A program made the translations under genes and the position numbers. A stretch of DNA of 64,000 nt, from NCBI GenBank assembly GCA_032622095.1, contig CP136063.1, positions 83,243,980 to 83,307,979 on the forward strand, given 5' to 3'. Positions 9,855 to 22,250 of this stretch are shown one piece after another; within the stretch, counting starts at the first letter, position 1; the number at the start of each line of letters is the position of its first letter. The DNA is from Siphonodentalium dalli (taxonomy: Eukaryota; Mollusca; Scaphopoda; Gadilida; Siphonodentaliidae). The notes under the pieces were generated by a model that was not told the origin of the DNA, did not search any database, and was given only the letters and a program-made list of their open reading frames with translations.

Positions 9855-12800
9855 TATATAAGAGAATGCATTGGCACAGGGCATCACTGTAACCATCACA
9901 ATGTGGTCAATGAACCGGTTCCAATGATATCCATATTTGTATGGTGTTATTGAGACAGACCGAAGATATTTTAGGCTGTTGAAGCTTTATTTGGCCGTTT
10001 TTGTTGGGTAAAGGGTTCAAGGTGGATTATCTCTTTGTAAACATGTATTATATAGTTATTGGAATATAAAATATTATATTATATTTGAATCGAAGACTCC
10101 TGTCCGGAAATGCTATTGATTAATATTAATTTTATTTCGAATATTGTATGGTGTAAAAAGGTGTGTTTGTTCACCTAATGAACAATAGTGGTTACTGAGA
10201 CCAGAAATTTAATTGTACAATTTTGTCACAAATAAATGTTAATTATACTCATTATCGCTTATATCTGTGGAACAAAACAATACAAACAATCAATCTGGGA
10301 CATTTGACTTTCGGTGCGTAGCCATATGAACAGCCTGGTGCTCTATATCGCAATATGGTATAATCCGAATGGTCTGTTCTAAAAATAGACACATAAACGG
10401 TCCCGATTTAATATTCGAAATAAAATCAATATTAATTGATAGCTTTTCTGGACAGGGGTCTTCAGTTCATATTTATTATTTTATACCCACGCAACTATTT
10501 AAAATTTGTTATTTAAAGAGATAATCCATCTTTAATCTTTGAATGCCCAGATAAGATTATACACAACATATGCCATATTATATACCATTTGGAAGAGGAA
10601 CCAAAACTATATATATTCCACCAGAATACAATAATACAATACAATAATTAATTTGTATAGCGCTCAATATTATGAGTACATATTCAACGGCGCTTTACAT
10701 TACATCGAGCTCATTGCCTAATCAGCATAATACATGTACATGCACATATATCTAGGAATTAAATGCTACATCAAAGAGATATGGTTTGAGGCCGGTCTTA
10801 AACTTATTTAAATCAGTGAATATTTTGAAGTGAGGTGGAATGCTATTCCAAAGATGTGGACCTGCAAATGAAAATGCCCTATCGCCAAACGTTTTCTGTT
10901 TGTTGAAAGGAATGTACAAAAGCATACTACTATCAGATCGTAATCCATATGTACACACATTTCTGTCTTTGATCATATCCTGTATATACAATGGTGACAT
11001 GTTATTACGAGATTTGAATACAAGCAAAATAATTTTGAACATGTTTCGATACTCCACTGGCAGCCAGTGTAATTGCTTGAGAACTGGAGTTATATGTTCA
11101 TGCCGAGGAGTGTATGATACAACTCGCGCCGCAGCATTTAGCACTTTTTGCAGGCGATCACACTGGTAATCCGGTAGTCCATACAGTAAAGAATTACAGT
11201 AATCTAAGTGTGACGTGACAAAAGCATGGACCAATGTCTTAGTTGAGTCTACATCGAGGTATTGTCTAATTTGTCGGATTTTGTATAAACCTCTGAACGC
11301 CTTCTTACACATATTAGAGATATGGTTATCCATTGTCATGTTTGTGTCAAAATACGATCCCAGGTTGCGAACAGTGTCCTTTGTTGGTATGTCGGCGTCT
11401 CCCACATGAATTGAACTGATGTTGACTTTCTGAAGTTGTTGTCGAGAGCCAATGATTATGAATTCAGTCTTATCGTCATTTATCATGAGCCGAAGAGCAT
11501 TACTGTAGTTGTAGAATACGGAACACCTGTGGCCTAGGAGTGTTCACCAAGTGATAGAGATTCTCAGATTTATTCCAAGACTTCCCCAATTATCAACCCA
11601 GAATGCATCATAATTCAAACTAAGAGATAAGAGTTATTCCCCTTCCATTGAGAATAATAGACTTTACAGTACAGTCCGGATCAAAATTAAGCACATAACA
11701 AACCTCGGTACAAAACATGTTCCCAGTTTATTCGACCGGACCAGATGATAATACAATGTTTTGGAGCTTCCTCTTTTGAATGGTATATACTGTGGAATAT
11801 GTTGTATTTAATGTTATCTGGTAAATCGAAAATCAAGTCGGCCTTCAATAATGACATTACTATGTTGTGAAAACAATTTCCGTAATTTTCTGCGACAAAG
11901 CGTGTAATTTATATTATTGTTGGGCGTTCTTCACCTTTTGTTATTTTGTTTAATGCACTTTTAATTAATATGTTGAATTTCCTAAATTTTCTTGTTTGTC
12001 ACTAAAATTAAAAATATGTTTTGAATAAGTATTCAAATGTTTTTTCTGTACACTAAAATGAAATCTGTTTTTGTGAAATCTATTTGACTGTTTTTCTGTA
12101 TATAACACATTCTTTGTGATATGGTTAGGGAGAAAAATCAGTTGCTTTATAAATATTCTATTCAATAAATTTATATATTTTAATTAAAACATGAGTTAAA
12201 ACATGAGTTCTTCATTTCATTGTCAGAGGGCAGACATCAGGAACAAACAATGATGTAGTAACCAGACTAAGACCCCTCCCCAAATGCTGCCAGGTGCTAA
12301 AAAATTAGATTCAAGAGTGTAGACGACATTATGTCCTTTAAATTTTTGTTTCTCGATAACTTTACTTCTACTGAACTAAATGGAATGAAATTTCTTATGT
12401 ATGTTCACTCCACAAAATAAAGGTTAAGTTTGATTTTGGGGTCCACCGACCTTTGTTGAAATTTGGGCTTAATTTTTTTCCCCAGATGATAACTTCAGTT
12501 AACAGAACGAAATGTTGAATGCAGGTTTACATCCATAACATATGGATCTAGTTCGATTTTGTGTTCCATCCGCCAATTTATACCTGAAGTATGGACCTTT
12601 TTCAACTTTGAAATTTTATATATCCCCCCCCCCCCCACCGGATGACAACTACAGTTAATGTTAGCTGAATGAAATCACTTGGAAATTATGGTTGGCCCAA
12701 AATACAAGCTGTGCTTGAATCAATTTGTCCAATGATTCTCTGTTTGACTTTAAATTTTGTTAATTTTAATCATTTTTGGCTATATATCCTTTTTGAAATG

Positions 12801-12880
12801 CAATTTGAAACAAGCCAACAGGCATATTATGCCAGCATGGCAGTCCTCTTGTTTGGAATAGTTATGGAAATTTAGTGATT
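9855..12880. repeat. Tandem segmental triplication, unit B (about 3.0 kb)
   Basis: Direct repeat of unit A, starting inside the MITE hairpin (TATATAAGAGAATGCATTGG at 9855). The junction from unit A is ...GTGATTT|ATATAAGAG. Small differences include a 5-bp duplication near 10080, a different block around 10285-10340 and a shorter poly-C run near 12627. Confidence 0.85.
10663..11508 (-). pseudogene. 5'-truncated LINE reverse transcriptase C-terminus, copy B
   Basis: Second copy of the LINE piece (frame 11486-10752, 244 residues). It differs from copy A by a few residues, for example VEYRN for VEYRI, PHFK for PHLK and LKPYL for LKTYL. Duplicated as passenger of the segmental repeat, not by separate retroposition, because the flanks are duplicated too. 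Confidence 0.8.
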
Positions 12881-15534
12881 TATAAATGTTAATTATACTC
12901 ATTATCGCTTATATCTGTGGAACAAAACAATACAAACAATCAATCTGGGACATTTGACTTTCGGTGCGTAGCCATATGAACAGCCTGGTGCTCTATATCG
13001 CAATATGGTATCATCCGAATGGTCTGTTCTAAAAATAGACACATAAACGGTCCCAATTTAATATTCGAAATAAAATCAATATTAATTGATAGCTTTTCTG
13101 GACAGGGGTCTTCAGTTCATATTTATTATTTTATACCCACGCAACTATTTAAAATTTGTTATTTAAAGAGATAATCCATCTTTAATCTTTGAATGCCCAG
13201 ATAAGATTATACACAACATATGCCATATTATATACTATTTGGAAGAGGAACCAAAACTATATATATTCCACCAGAATACAATAATACAATACAATAATTA
13301 ATTTGTATAGCGCTCAATATTATGAGTACATATTCAACGGCGCTTTACATTACATCGAGCTCATTGCCTAATCAGCATAATACATGTACATGCACATATA
13401 TCTAGGAATTAAATGCTACATCAAAGAGATATGTTTTGAGGCCGGTCTCAAACTTATTTAAATCAGTGAATATTTTTAAGTGAGGTGGAATGCTATTCCA
13501 AAGATGTGGACCTGGAAATGAAAATGCCCTATCGCCAAACGTTTTCTGTTTGTTGAAAGGAATGTACAAAAGCATACTACTATCAGATCGTAATCCATAT
13601 GTACACACATTTCTGTCTTTGATCATATCCTGTATATACAATGGTGACATGTTATTACGAGATTTGAATACAAGCAAAATAATTTTGAACATGATTCGAT
13701 ACTCCACTGGCAGCCAGTGTAATTGCTTGAGAACTGGAGTTATATGTTCATGCCGAGGAGTGTATGATACAACTCGCGCCGCAGCATTTAGCACTTTTTG
13801 CAGGCGATCACACTGGTAATCCGGTAGTCCATACAGTAAAGAATTACAGTAATCTAAGTGTGACGTGACAAAAGCATGGACCAATGTCTTAGTTGAGTCT
13901 ACATCGAGGTATTGTCTAATTTGTCGGATTTTGTATAAACCTCTGAACGCCTTCTTACACATATTAGAGATATGGTTATCCATTGTCATGTTTGTGTCAA
14001 AATATGATCCCAGGTTGCGAACAGTGTCCTTTGTTGGTATGTCGGCGTCTCCCACATGAATTGAACTGATGTTGACTTTCTGAAGTTGTTGTCGAGAGCC
14101 AATGATTATGAATTCAGTCTTATCGTCATTTATCATGAGCCGAAGAGCATTACTGTAGTTGTAGAATACGGAACACCTGTGGCCTAGGAGTGTTCACCAA
14201 GTGATAGAGATTCTAAGATTTATTCCAAGACTTCCCCAATTATCAACCCAGAATGCATCATAATTCAAACTAAGAGATAAGAGTTATTCCCCTTCCATTG
14301 AGAATAATAGACTTTACAGTACAGTCCGGATCAAAATTAAGCACATAACAAACCTCGGTACAAAACATGTTCCCAGTTTATTCGACCGGACCAGATGAAA
14401 ATACAATGTTTTGGAGCTTCCTCTTTTGAATGGTATATACTGTGGAATATGTTGTATTTAATGTTATCTGGTAAATCGAAAATCAAGTCGGCCTTCAATA
14501 ATGACATTACTATGTTGTGAAAACAATTTCCGTAATTTTCTGCGACAAAGCGTGTAATTTATATTATTGTTGGGCGTTCTTCACCTTTTGTTATTTTGTT
14601 TAATGCACTTTTAATTAATATGTTGAATTTCCTAAATTTTCTTGTTTGTCACTAAAATTAAAAATATGTTTTGAATAAGTATTCAAATGTTTTTTCTGTA
14701 CACTAAAATGAAATCTGTTTTTGTGAAATCTATTTGACTGTTTTTCTGTATATAACACATTCTTTGTGATATGGTTAGGGAGAAAAATCAGTTGCTTTAT
14801 AAATATTCTATTCAATAAATTTATATATTTTAATTAAAACATGAGTTAAAACATGAGTTCTTCATTTCATTGTCAGAGGGCAGACATCAGGAACAAACAA
14901 TGATGTAGTAACCAGACTAAGACCCCCTCCCCAAATGCTGCCAGGTACTAAAAAATTAGATTCAAAAGTGTAGACGACATTATGTCCTTTAAATTTTTGT
15001 TTCTCGATAACTTTACTTCTACTGAACTAAATGGAATGAAATTTCTTATGTATGTTCACTCCACAAAATAAAGGTTAAGTTTGATTTTGGGGTCCACCGA
15101 CCTTTGTTGAAATTTGGGCTTAATTTTTTTCCCCAGATGATAACTTCAGTTAACGGAACGAAATGTTGAATGCAGGTTTACATCCATAACATATGGATCT
15201 AGTTCGATTTTGTGTTCCATCCGCCAATTTATACCTGAAGTATGGACCTTTTTCAACTTTGAAATTTTATATATCCCCCCCCCCCCCACCGGATGACAAC
15301 TACAGTTAATGTTAGCTAAATGAAATCACTTGGAAATTATGGTTGGCCCAAAATACAAGCTGTGCTTGAATCAATTTGTCCAATGATTCTCTGTTTGACT
15401 TTAAATTTTGTTAATTTTTATCATTTTTGGCTATATATCCTTTTTGAAATGCAATTTGAAACAAGCCAACAGGCATATTATGCCAGCATGGCAGTCCTCT
15501 TGTTTGGAATAGTTATGGAAATTTAGTGATTTCA
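12881..15534. repeat. Tandem segmental triplication, unit C (about 2.65 kb)
   Basis: Starts at TAAATGTTAATTATACTC, inside the region equivalent to 7214 of unit A, so it lacks the first ~370 bp. It ends where homology stops and ...GTGATTT runs into CAAAGTC, the presumed original right flank. The two junctions use different left breakpoints but the same right breakpoint. Confidence 0.85.
13313..14158 (-). pseudogene. 5'-truncated LINE reverse transcriptase C-terminus, copy C
   Basis: Third copy (frame 14136-13402, 244 residues), with FSFPGPHLW for FSFAGPHLW and NKFETG for NKFKTG. Open reading is kept in all three copies, more likely because the duplication is recent than because of selection. 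Confidence 0.8.
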
Positions 15535-15900
15535 AAGTCAAATTTCTTATTAGTCTGAAATTAAAAAAAATATTAATTGAAGTTCCATAAGTAATACCTG
15601 TATTTATCGTTGGAAATTAGATAATTTGAATATGTTTCAAATAATTCCATCAGTTTCCCCAGGATACATCTGAAAACATGTATCCCTGAACATCACCACT
15701 ATATTTATGATTGAAACTCGTAAAAATGGACAAGTCAATACTTACACCAATGACTTGTGAACACTGGAAGGCGCTTACTACTTAATAGCACTATGATGTA
15801 TATCAGGTGTATGCAGGGATGGCAGTATGATGGCATACCATAACATGTTACAGGCCCTAAATACTTCTTAACCTTTGGCGGGTCATTATCCCACATACAA
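15535..15900. other. Unique-looking spacer before Helitrons
   Basis: No repeat end or open frame recognised. The last base (A at 15900) is the 5' half of the AT insertion site expected for a Helitron. Confidence 0.4.
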
Positions 15901-16623
15901 TCTCATATATATTTTGATGACCCTCTGTTTGTCTGTCTGTATGTTTGTCTGTCATTGATACAAATCTACGATTCTCGACCGATCGGGACGAAACTTGGTA
16001 CGTGTGTGTAGTTTGACCAGGCGGTCGACGTTGTCGTATTGGCGAGCCCGCGCGGTGCCCGCTTCGCGCATGCGCAGACGAGATCTCGGAAACGGGTTGA
16101 GCTATCGACTTGAAATTTGCTATGTGAATGTATCTTGCCCCGGATACAAATTTTATCGGGTCGCCGAGCCCGTGCGACACCAGCTTCGCGCATGCGCAGA
16201 CGAGATCTCGGAAACGGGTGGAGCTATCGACTTGAAATTTGGTATGTGAATGTATCTTGCCCCGGATACGAATTTTATCGGGTCGCCGAGCCCGTGCGAC
16301 GCCAGCTCAGCGCATGCGCAGACCAGATCTCGGAAACGGGTGGAGCTATCGACTTGAAATTTGGTTTATCTCGGAAACGGTTGGAGCTATCGACTTGAAA
16401 TTTGGTATGTGAATGTATCTTGCCCCGGATACGAATTTTATCGGGTCGCCGAGCCCGTGCGACGCCCAGCTTCGCGCATGCGCAGACCAGATCTAGGAAA
16501 CGGGTAGAGCTATCGACTTGAAATTTAGTTTTTGAATAGCCCGGACAACGTCGGGCTGGGTAGAGCTATCGACTTGAAATTTGGTTTTTGAATAGCCCGG
16601 ACAACGTCGGGCTCATCGGCTAG
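15901..16623 (+). mobile_element. Helitron-like non-autonomous element 1
   Basis: Starts TCTCATATATATTTTG directly after an A and ends with a GC-rich hairpin (AGCCCGGACAACGTCGGGCT at 16594-16613), then six bases and CTAG at 16620-16623. A 5' TC, a subterminal hairpin and a 3' CTRR end are the Helitron signature. The interior holds a tandem array of about 123-bp units with CGCATGCGCAGAC and ATCTCGGAAACGGG. The body is much richer in G+C and CpG than its surroundings. It has no Rep/helicase coding. Confidence 0.75.
16072..16530 (+). repeat. About 123-bp tandem repeats inside Helitron 1
   Basis: The block ATCTCGGAAACGG-GAGCTATCGACTTGAAATTTGG recurs from about 16083, 16205, 16327, 16370 (partial) and 16493, separated by the CGGGTCGCCGAGCCCGTGCG and GCGCATGCGCAGAC blocks. 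Open frames on both strands through this array are by-products of the repeat. Confidence 0.8.
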
Positions 16624-17230
16624 TCTAATATATATTTTGGGACTTCTGTCTGTCTGTTTGTTTGTTAGCTATGGCCGGGAAAACTGCCGGACGGATTTCG
16701 ACCAAACTTCCTATCTTAAGGGTAAAAACCCAGATGAAGTGTCGTCGCATTGCTTTTGAGAAGCTCCGAGCACTCATTCTCCATTCCCACTGCCGCCGTC
16801 TTGGAATTGTGGGGGTTAATCGCGTGATAGTTAAAGAGCGTTCGTATCCGCAGTGTCGTTGATAAAGAGCGTGTCTGTGTCCAGACATGAGCGTGTTGTG
16901 TCTGTGTCCAGACATGAGCGTGTTATGTGATCCTTAGGTCTGTGTTCGTACTTAGGGGTTCCTAGGAATGGGGGAGATTTTCATCGGGTCAGTTTTTCCG
17001 CCCGAGGTGACCTTCACCTTGAAACAGGTACCCACAAATTATATATATGTATGTGTGTGTCCGTTATAGACTCGAAAACGGCCCTACCGATGGAGTCCAA
17101 ACTTGCTACCTAGGGCCACTTTTGTCCGGGAACTCTCATGGACCAGTCAAATTGTGACCCCGACCTGACCTTGACCTTCAAAATGATCAATTCAAGGTCA
17201 AAGCCCGGACGAAGTCGGGTCACCTGCTAG
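16624..17230 (+). mobile_element. Helitron-like non-autonomous element 2, head to tail with element 1
   Basis: Begins TCTAATATATATTTTGGGAC immediately after the CTAG of element 1. Ends with hairpin GCCCGGACGAAGTCGGGT (17204-17221), a short spacer and CTAG at 17227-17230, followed by T. The pair as a whole sits between A (15900) and T (17231), the expected AT target. The first ~20 bases resemble those of element 1, but the interiors differ. A 28-bp direct duplication around the CTGTGTCCAGACATGAGCGT block lies at 16870-16925. No coding capacity. Confidence 0.75.
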
Positions 17231-17336
17231 TGTGAATATATTTGCAAAAATATTGAGTATTTTAATTACAGTAATAAAAATTATTCTGGATATCTTGTCA
17301 TCTAGTGGTCCTACATACATTGCATGTGCACATTAA

Positions 17337-17657
17337 AGGTACTCAATCCGATCAGACGCTCATAAATTACTATTTCTTTAGCTTCGGAGGTAAAAAATAT
17401 TTGATTTGAGTTGAGGAACCCACCCATCAAAGCTCAAAGTGATCAGATATTGATTTTTGAAGTTTATTAATTTCTCTAGATGTGGCCCAGAAAATATGTG
17501 GTCAAACGGACAAATTGCAGATGAACATTGATAACTCTAAAATCAAGTGGTTATTATTACCACTTGATTTTAGAGATCCTCGACTTGAATAAAATATTTT
17601 TTACCCCCAAAGCCAAAGAAATAGTAATTTAGGAGCGTCTGATCAGATTGAGTACCT
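17337..17657. mobile_element. TTAA-flanked MITE 'AGGTACTCAATC', copy 1
   Basis: TTAA at 17333-17336 and 17658-17661. TIRs AGGTACTCAATCCGATCAGA and TCTGATCAGATTGAGTACCT extend about 90 bp inward with interruptions. Related, more decayed copies lie at about 27328-27487 and 46195-46672. Confidence 0.75.
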
Positions 17658-17674
17658 TTAAAACAGTGAAAGTG

Positions 17675-17845
17675 CGATTAATACACAGAATGACACAGGT
17701 GTTAATGGATTTGTTGATACGACATGGGTGTTAGCACGCAAGGATAGAACGATAGGGGCTGCCTTGAGTTCTACCCTTCCGTGATGACAAAAGTGCTGTA
17801 TCAACAAATCCATTAACACACGTGTTGTTCTGTGTTTATTACACA
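17675..17845. mobile_element. Foldback element with ~45-bp imperfect inverted repeats
   Basis: Left arm around 17680-17725 (ACACAGGTGTTAATGGATTT) and right arm 17805-17845 (AAATCCATTAACACACGTGT) are inverted repeats. Target duplication not resolved. Confidence 0.55.
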
Positions 17846-19122
17846 TCACACATCCTAGAATCCATGCATTAAATATTACAGGCTTACAAGGTTTATTTAG
17901 GCACATGCAGTACTTGTTTTGTCATGTGATGACGCTTTTGTTTTATAGTTCCGGTTTCATGGTTGAGGCGGACATCTCTTAGATGCGTATTGAACGTTCC
18001 ATACAAATTTATAAGTATGGAACAGCAATAACACTGTACTTCTAGGATCAAGCGTGTAATAAAAAGTGTTATCACATAAACTATTAACACTGTAAACCTC
18101 CATCTACACATATCTACAGATGCTTTTCAGTTAGTAGGCTAATTTTTCAACGTTATGCGCAAACAGGCCTGGAAATCTCAAGGCAGGCTGGCCGGCTGCT
18201 TTTTATTGTGTTTTATGAGAAAAACACTGCCTCTCAATCACAAAGAATTATATTGTACAGTGACTTCGGCAGCTGATAGTAATGCCAAATTGGCATTATG
18301 GCGAAATCATTAAATTCGGGAATGAACTGTTCTGTTAATCAGATTTTTTTATCGACACATTATAAGAACAAAATAAATTACTTTTCTTCATAAGATTGAG
18401 CTTACAATATATTTCACAGGATAAAATCAACATATGTTTGTTGATAGTGAGAACCAAATGTCACCGTCTCGATTGAGATCAACCTTTCGGTTCCCATCAG
18501 TGAAAATTGTATATAACTGAAATTTTCATTTTCCCGCTTCGATTGACAATCTTTTAATATAATGAGCTAATGTCTCCAAGTTATCATTCACTGTGGTGAT
18601 TATTCTTGTTTACAATGTTGCTCACTTATTAAAGTTGAGAATCTGTTCTCTATGTCCCCAATTGCAAACACCCAGTAAATCTATACAGAGTGACTTTACT
18701 GCTAGTAGCAGCAATCTGCGAAAGCGGTCATACCAACTTGTAATCGGTGATGGAATATGGATTACTCTGATAAATAATGCAGTCATTTGTAACAGTATTC
18801 AAGTTTAAATATACTGGATTTAATATGCTACTTCATTGTGTACTCACCCAATTTCGTTGCATGGGTTGGACACCGACTGACAAATTGTTGAGTACAAACA
18901 CTCTTACATTTTTTCTGTGGTTCATATTAATTATCATAACATATAAATCATAATTGAATATTCACCATATCATACTGTGGAGTTGACAGTCACAACTCTG
19001 GACATTTTGTTTCCGCATAACAAAATTAATTTAGATGAAGTTAAACAACATCAATAGACAAACTTAGGGCAGTAGTAACTCAGATAAAATAAATCATAAC
19101 TGTAAAAGTTGAGGGCTATATA
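17846..19122. other. Non-coding stretch, nothing firm recognised
   Basis: Contains small inverted repeats only (for example TTCCATAC...GTATGGAA near 17998-18020). No supported exon or complete element. Confidence 0.4.
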
Positions 19123-19126
19123 TTAA

Positions 19127-19518
19127 CCCTTTACCCAACAGAACGGCCCTGTGCCAATGCATTCTCTTATATATGCGAGTCGACCATAGGTCGCCTCGCA
19201 TATATAAGAGAATGCATTGGCTTAACACATTAAAAATTATAAAATTGTTAAAGAATGTAAGAAAAAATGGTAAAAAGTGTTAAAAAAAGATTTTTTTTAG
19301 GCCAATGCATTCTCTTATATATGCGAGGCGACCTATGGTCGACTCGCATATATAAGAGAATGCATTGGCACAGGGCATAACTGTAACCATCACAATGTGG
19401 TCAACGAGCCGGTTCCAATGATATCCATATTTGTATGGTTTTATTGAGACAGACCCAAGATAATTTAGGCTGTTGCAGCTTTATTTGGCCGTTTTTGGCC
19501 GGTTTGTTGGGTAAAGGG
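19127..19518. mobile_element. TTAA-flanked double-hairpin MITE, copy 2
   Basis: TTAA at 19123-19126 and 19519-19522; same ends and same pair of mutually reverse-complementary hairpins (about 19156-19220 and 19301-19367) as the copy at 6606. Complete, about 392 bp. Confidence 0.88.
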
Positions 19519-19522
19519 TTAA

Positions 19523-20721
19523 TAGCCCTCCTGGATTTTCTAGACCGTCAGCCCTGCACAGATATGTTGCTATCATGAAACTATTGAAAACAACATATAT
19601 GTTGTTTGACCTGCCAACTATATGACGACATAAATGTCATTCTGCCTGTGAAAGGGTTTATATTGATACAGAAAGAACAAATATTTGAAAAATATATTAA
19701 TTTATTGCACAAAGTATATAAAAATCATTCACAGCCATATACAAGCTTAACTAGAATGCAGAGATGCCAACGTGCGCAAAAATGTAATAAAAAATAATTT
19801 CACTGTATTTTACTTAATTTATTTAATTTAATTTAATTTAATGTTAGCAAATTACAATTACAATCTTCAATAATTTTATGAGTATATAATAAATTATAAT
19901 CACATTGATATATGTAAGGGAAGTATAACTGGATTATTATCATGGCAGTAAAAAATGCATATTCCATGGGAACACTATGGGAACAACAAAACAGAAGGGG
20001 AAGGAATAAGGAATACCCCTATTTATATGATGTAAGGAATAAGGAATACCCCTATTTATCCACCTCCTACCCCTGTCTACTATACAGATAAAGCCCATCA
20101 GATAAACCACGCCTCTATCCGTCTACTAGACAGATAAAGCATCCTCTGCTAGACAGATAAACTTAAAATATGCAAGGAAGAAAGGTTACAAGAATTTGGA
20201 GCAGTTAACCTCCAGCAGTTCGTGAGTGACGTCACTGGGTCGTAATAACGTTATGGAGCATCATTAGAACGGACCATGCTGGTTTCCGTTGTTAGTGACA
20301 GCGTCCTTAGAAACGTCAACATACACAACGTATTTTCGTGCAACAACTTTAAGGATGCGCTCAAAAACGCACTCAAATATAATTTTTAAATGTTCAGTTG
20401 GTGAAATCTATAACTTGATTAAGCAATTGGCAGTTTGTTACTATATAAAGTATAAGATATTCTTCCGTGAGCTGGTAGTAGTTCATAAGTGAATCGGTAG
20501 GGTAACACCAACGTACGTACCTACGAATCTGACTGATCGCCATACTGTTGCGCGAGCGCACGTAACAATGATAAATACAGAATATGGTTCATGTGTCCTT
20601 GATTGATCTTATGTCCCAAAGGACATTTGAGCATTTACTAGGATTTTTCTGAGTCAAATACAAATAACTTGAATGAATGGATGAATTTTTGCATGAAAGC
20701 TCTGCTAGGAGGTCGCTAGTT
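19523..20721. other. Non-coding stretch with short repeats
   Basis: Holds an ATTTA-type run at 19817-19843 and a direct duplication of AAGGAATACCCCTATTTAT at about 20005-20060. Otherwise no gene or element recognised. Confidence 0.4.
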
Positions 20722-20992
20722 GCGTCACTTTGACATACAATTTACCCTCCTTTTCCAAAAAAGAGACATTTAACGAGCCTTTTTCATGATCAGACGAACG
20801 ACTCGCGAAGTATTGCGGCCATTTTTCAGGTCTGTCCGATCGAGTTCCGGGCATATTTTCCCCTCGATACTGTGCGGTATGCCCGGAACTCGATCGAACA
20901 GACCGGAACAGGTTGTTCGCCTGATTGAGAAAAAGGCTCGTTAAATGTCTCCTTTTTGGAAAAGGAAGGTAAATGGTATGTCAAGGTGATGC
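20722..20992. mobile_element. Foldback element, ~130-bp arms
   Basis: Left end TCACTTTGACATAC, right end GTATGTCAAGGTGA. Arms include GAGACATTTAACGAGCC/GGCTCGTTAAATGTCTC and GATCGAGTTCCGGGCAT/ATGCCCGGAACTCGATC around a centre near 20865. No coding capacity. Confidence 0.75.
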
Positions 20993-21166
20993 ATTTATAA
21001 TTAAGTATATGTATTATCGGGGGAACTTCACAGTTTGGTCAGGTCTTGTGTCATATTCTTCCTTTTCGACTTGAAGCAACCTCTACCATTACAGGCATCA
21101 CGGAAATTTTGACGGGATATCTTTATCCCATACATTTGTGACTAATCAAGACCATGCATAGTAATT

Positions 21167-21172
21167 TTTATT
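21167..21172 (-). promoter_or_regulatory. Poly(A) signal of the PAN-domain gene
   Basis: AATAAA on the minus strand, about 75 nt after the TAA stop of the last exon. It fits the 3' end of that transcript. Confidence 0.6.
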
Positions 21173-21245
21173 TATAACAGTTGAATCCAGGATGTGTCCG
21201 AACTGATGTAGCTGTGGACATATCATGAATAGGTGACTAAGATTT

Positions 21246-21376
21246 TTAATTATTCATAATATTCATAGTCATTTCATCATCTTTCTTCGCTTTATATGCT
21301 CTGACGAAATGAAGAATTATTGCTCCAAGGACGATTCCGGGGAAGAGCATTCCAATAGCCACTCCAGCGATAACAC
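21246..21376 (-). CDS. PAN gene exon 11: transmembrane helix and cytoplasmic tail
   Basis: Acceptor TTTCAATAG, then GVIAGVAIGMLFPGIVLG-AIILHF, a hydrophobic helix of about 24 residues. It is followed by VRAYKAKKDDEMTMNIMNN and TAA. Small residues at the start and basic residues right after the helix indicate an Nout-Cin (type I) anchor. The tail has no recognisable signalling motif. Confidence 0.88.
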
Positions 21377-21488
21377 CTATTGAAAGCAAAATTTTTATAA
21401 AGAAAACATTGATACTATGAACAATATTACATAGCTTAACCCTATCTGTAATAAACACTCATTTACACGCACTTCCCCTCGGAAAGTT

Positions 21489-21549
21489 CAGATAATAAGT
21501 TCAACTAACGACCATTGGTCATTTTTTAAAACTTATTATCTGAATATTT
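21489..21549. mobile_element. Small inverted repeat 'TTCAGATAATAAGTT'
   Basis: GTTCAGATAATAAGTTC is answered by AACTTATTATCTGAA about 40 bp later. The same motif occurs at 56500, 60608-60662 and 46672, so it marks another short MITE family. Confidence 0.5.
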
Positions 21550-21559
21550 CCTACCAATG

Positions 21560-22250
21560 AATATGAATCCTTCTACACTTGTATTTGCTTTCCACCGGTA
21601 CGAATTGTTAGCCCATGCCAAAGGATTTAGTCATGCAAAGGGTAAAATCCAAGATAGCTGCCATTTTTTAAGGCTAAATGACCCCAAAATGATTCGTTCC
21701 TATCTACATGTCAATGTTAACATCCATGACAAATTTCATGATGATCAAACCAAAGGTACGACCTGTAGCCCATGCCAAAGGATTCAGTCATGCAAAGAGT
21801 AAAATCCAATATGGCTGCCAGCGGCCATGTATTTTCGCCAAATGACCCCAAAATGACTTGTTCCCATCTACATGGCAATTTTAACATCCATGACAAATTT
21901 CATGATGATCAGACAAACAGTGCGGCCTGTAGCCTGTGCTAATGGATTGAATTTTGAAATCTAAAATGGCTACTGACGGCCATGTTTTTTGGTCGACTGA
22001 CCCCAAAATGACTCATTCCCATCTACATGTCAATGTCAACAGCCATGATAAATTTCATTATGATCAAACCAAAGGTACGACCTGTAGCCCATGCTAATGA
22101 AAATTGTTGATGGATGTCTCCACGCAAACACACACACGGACACCAAGCCATAGCAATGGCTCAAACTTTTAAAGTTTAAAATCATACTCAAACGTGTACT
22201 GAGTCTGACAAAATTGGGTAGGGGTTCCATTACTACCAGCCAGCCAATCA
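21560..22250. repeat. Dispersed repeat, three ~170-bp modules
   Basis: Modules share CATGCCAAAGGATTCAGTC, AAAATCCAAGATGGCTGCC, TGACCCCAAAATGACTCGTT and CATGACAAATTTCATGATGA. Related modules appear at 42955-43385, 47330-47830 and elsewhere. No coding. Confidence 0.7.

Noticed and set aside
15966-16398. Overlapping frames of 75-107 codons on both strands
   Set aside because: They arise from the GC-rich 123-bp tandem units of the Helitron; the residue pattern repeats with the DNA unit and matches no domain.
21246-21458. Stand-alone 70-codon membrane protein
   Set aside because: Its first ~27 codons are intron; the acceptor at 21377 and the phase 1 join to exon 10 show it is the last exon of the PAN gene.
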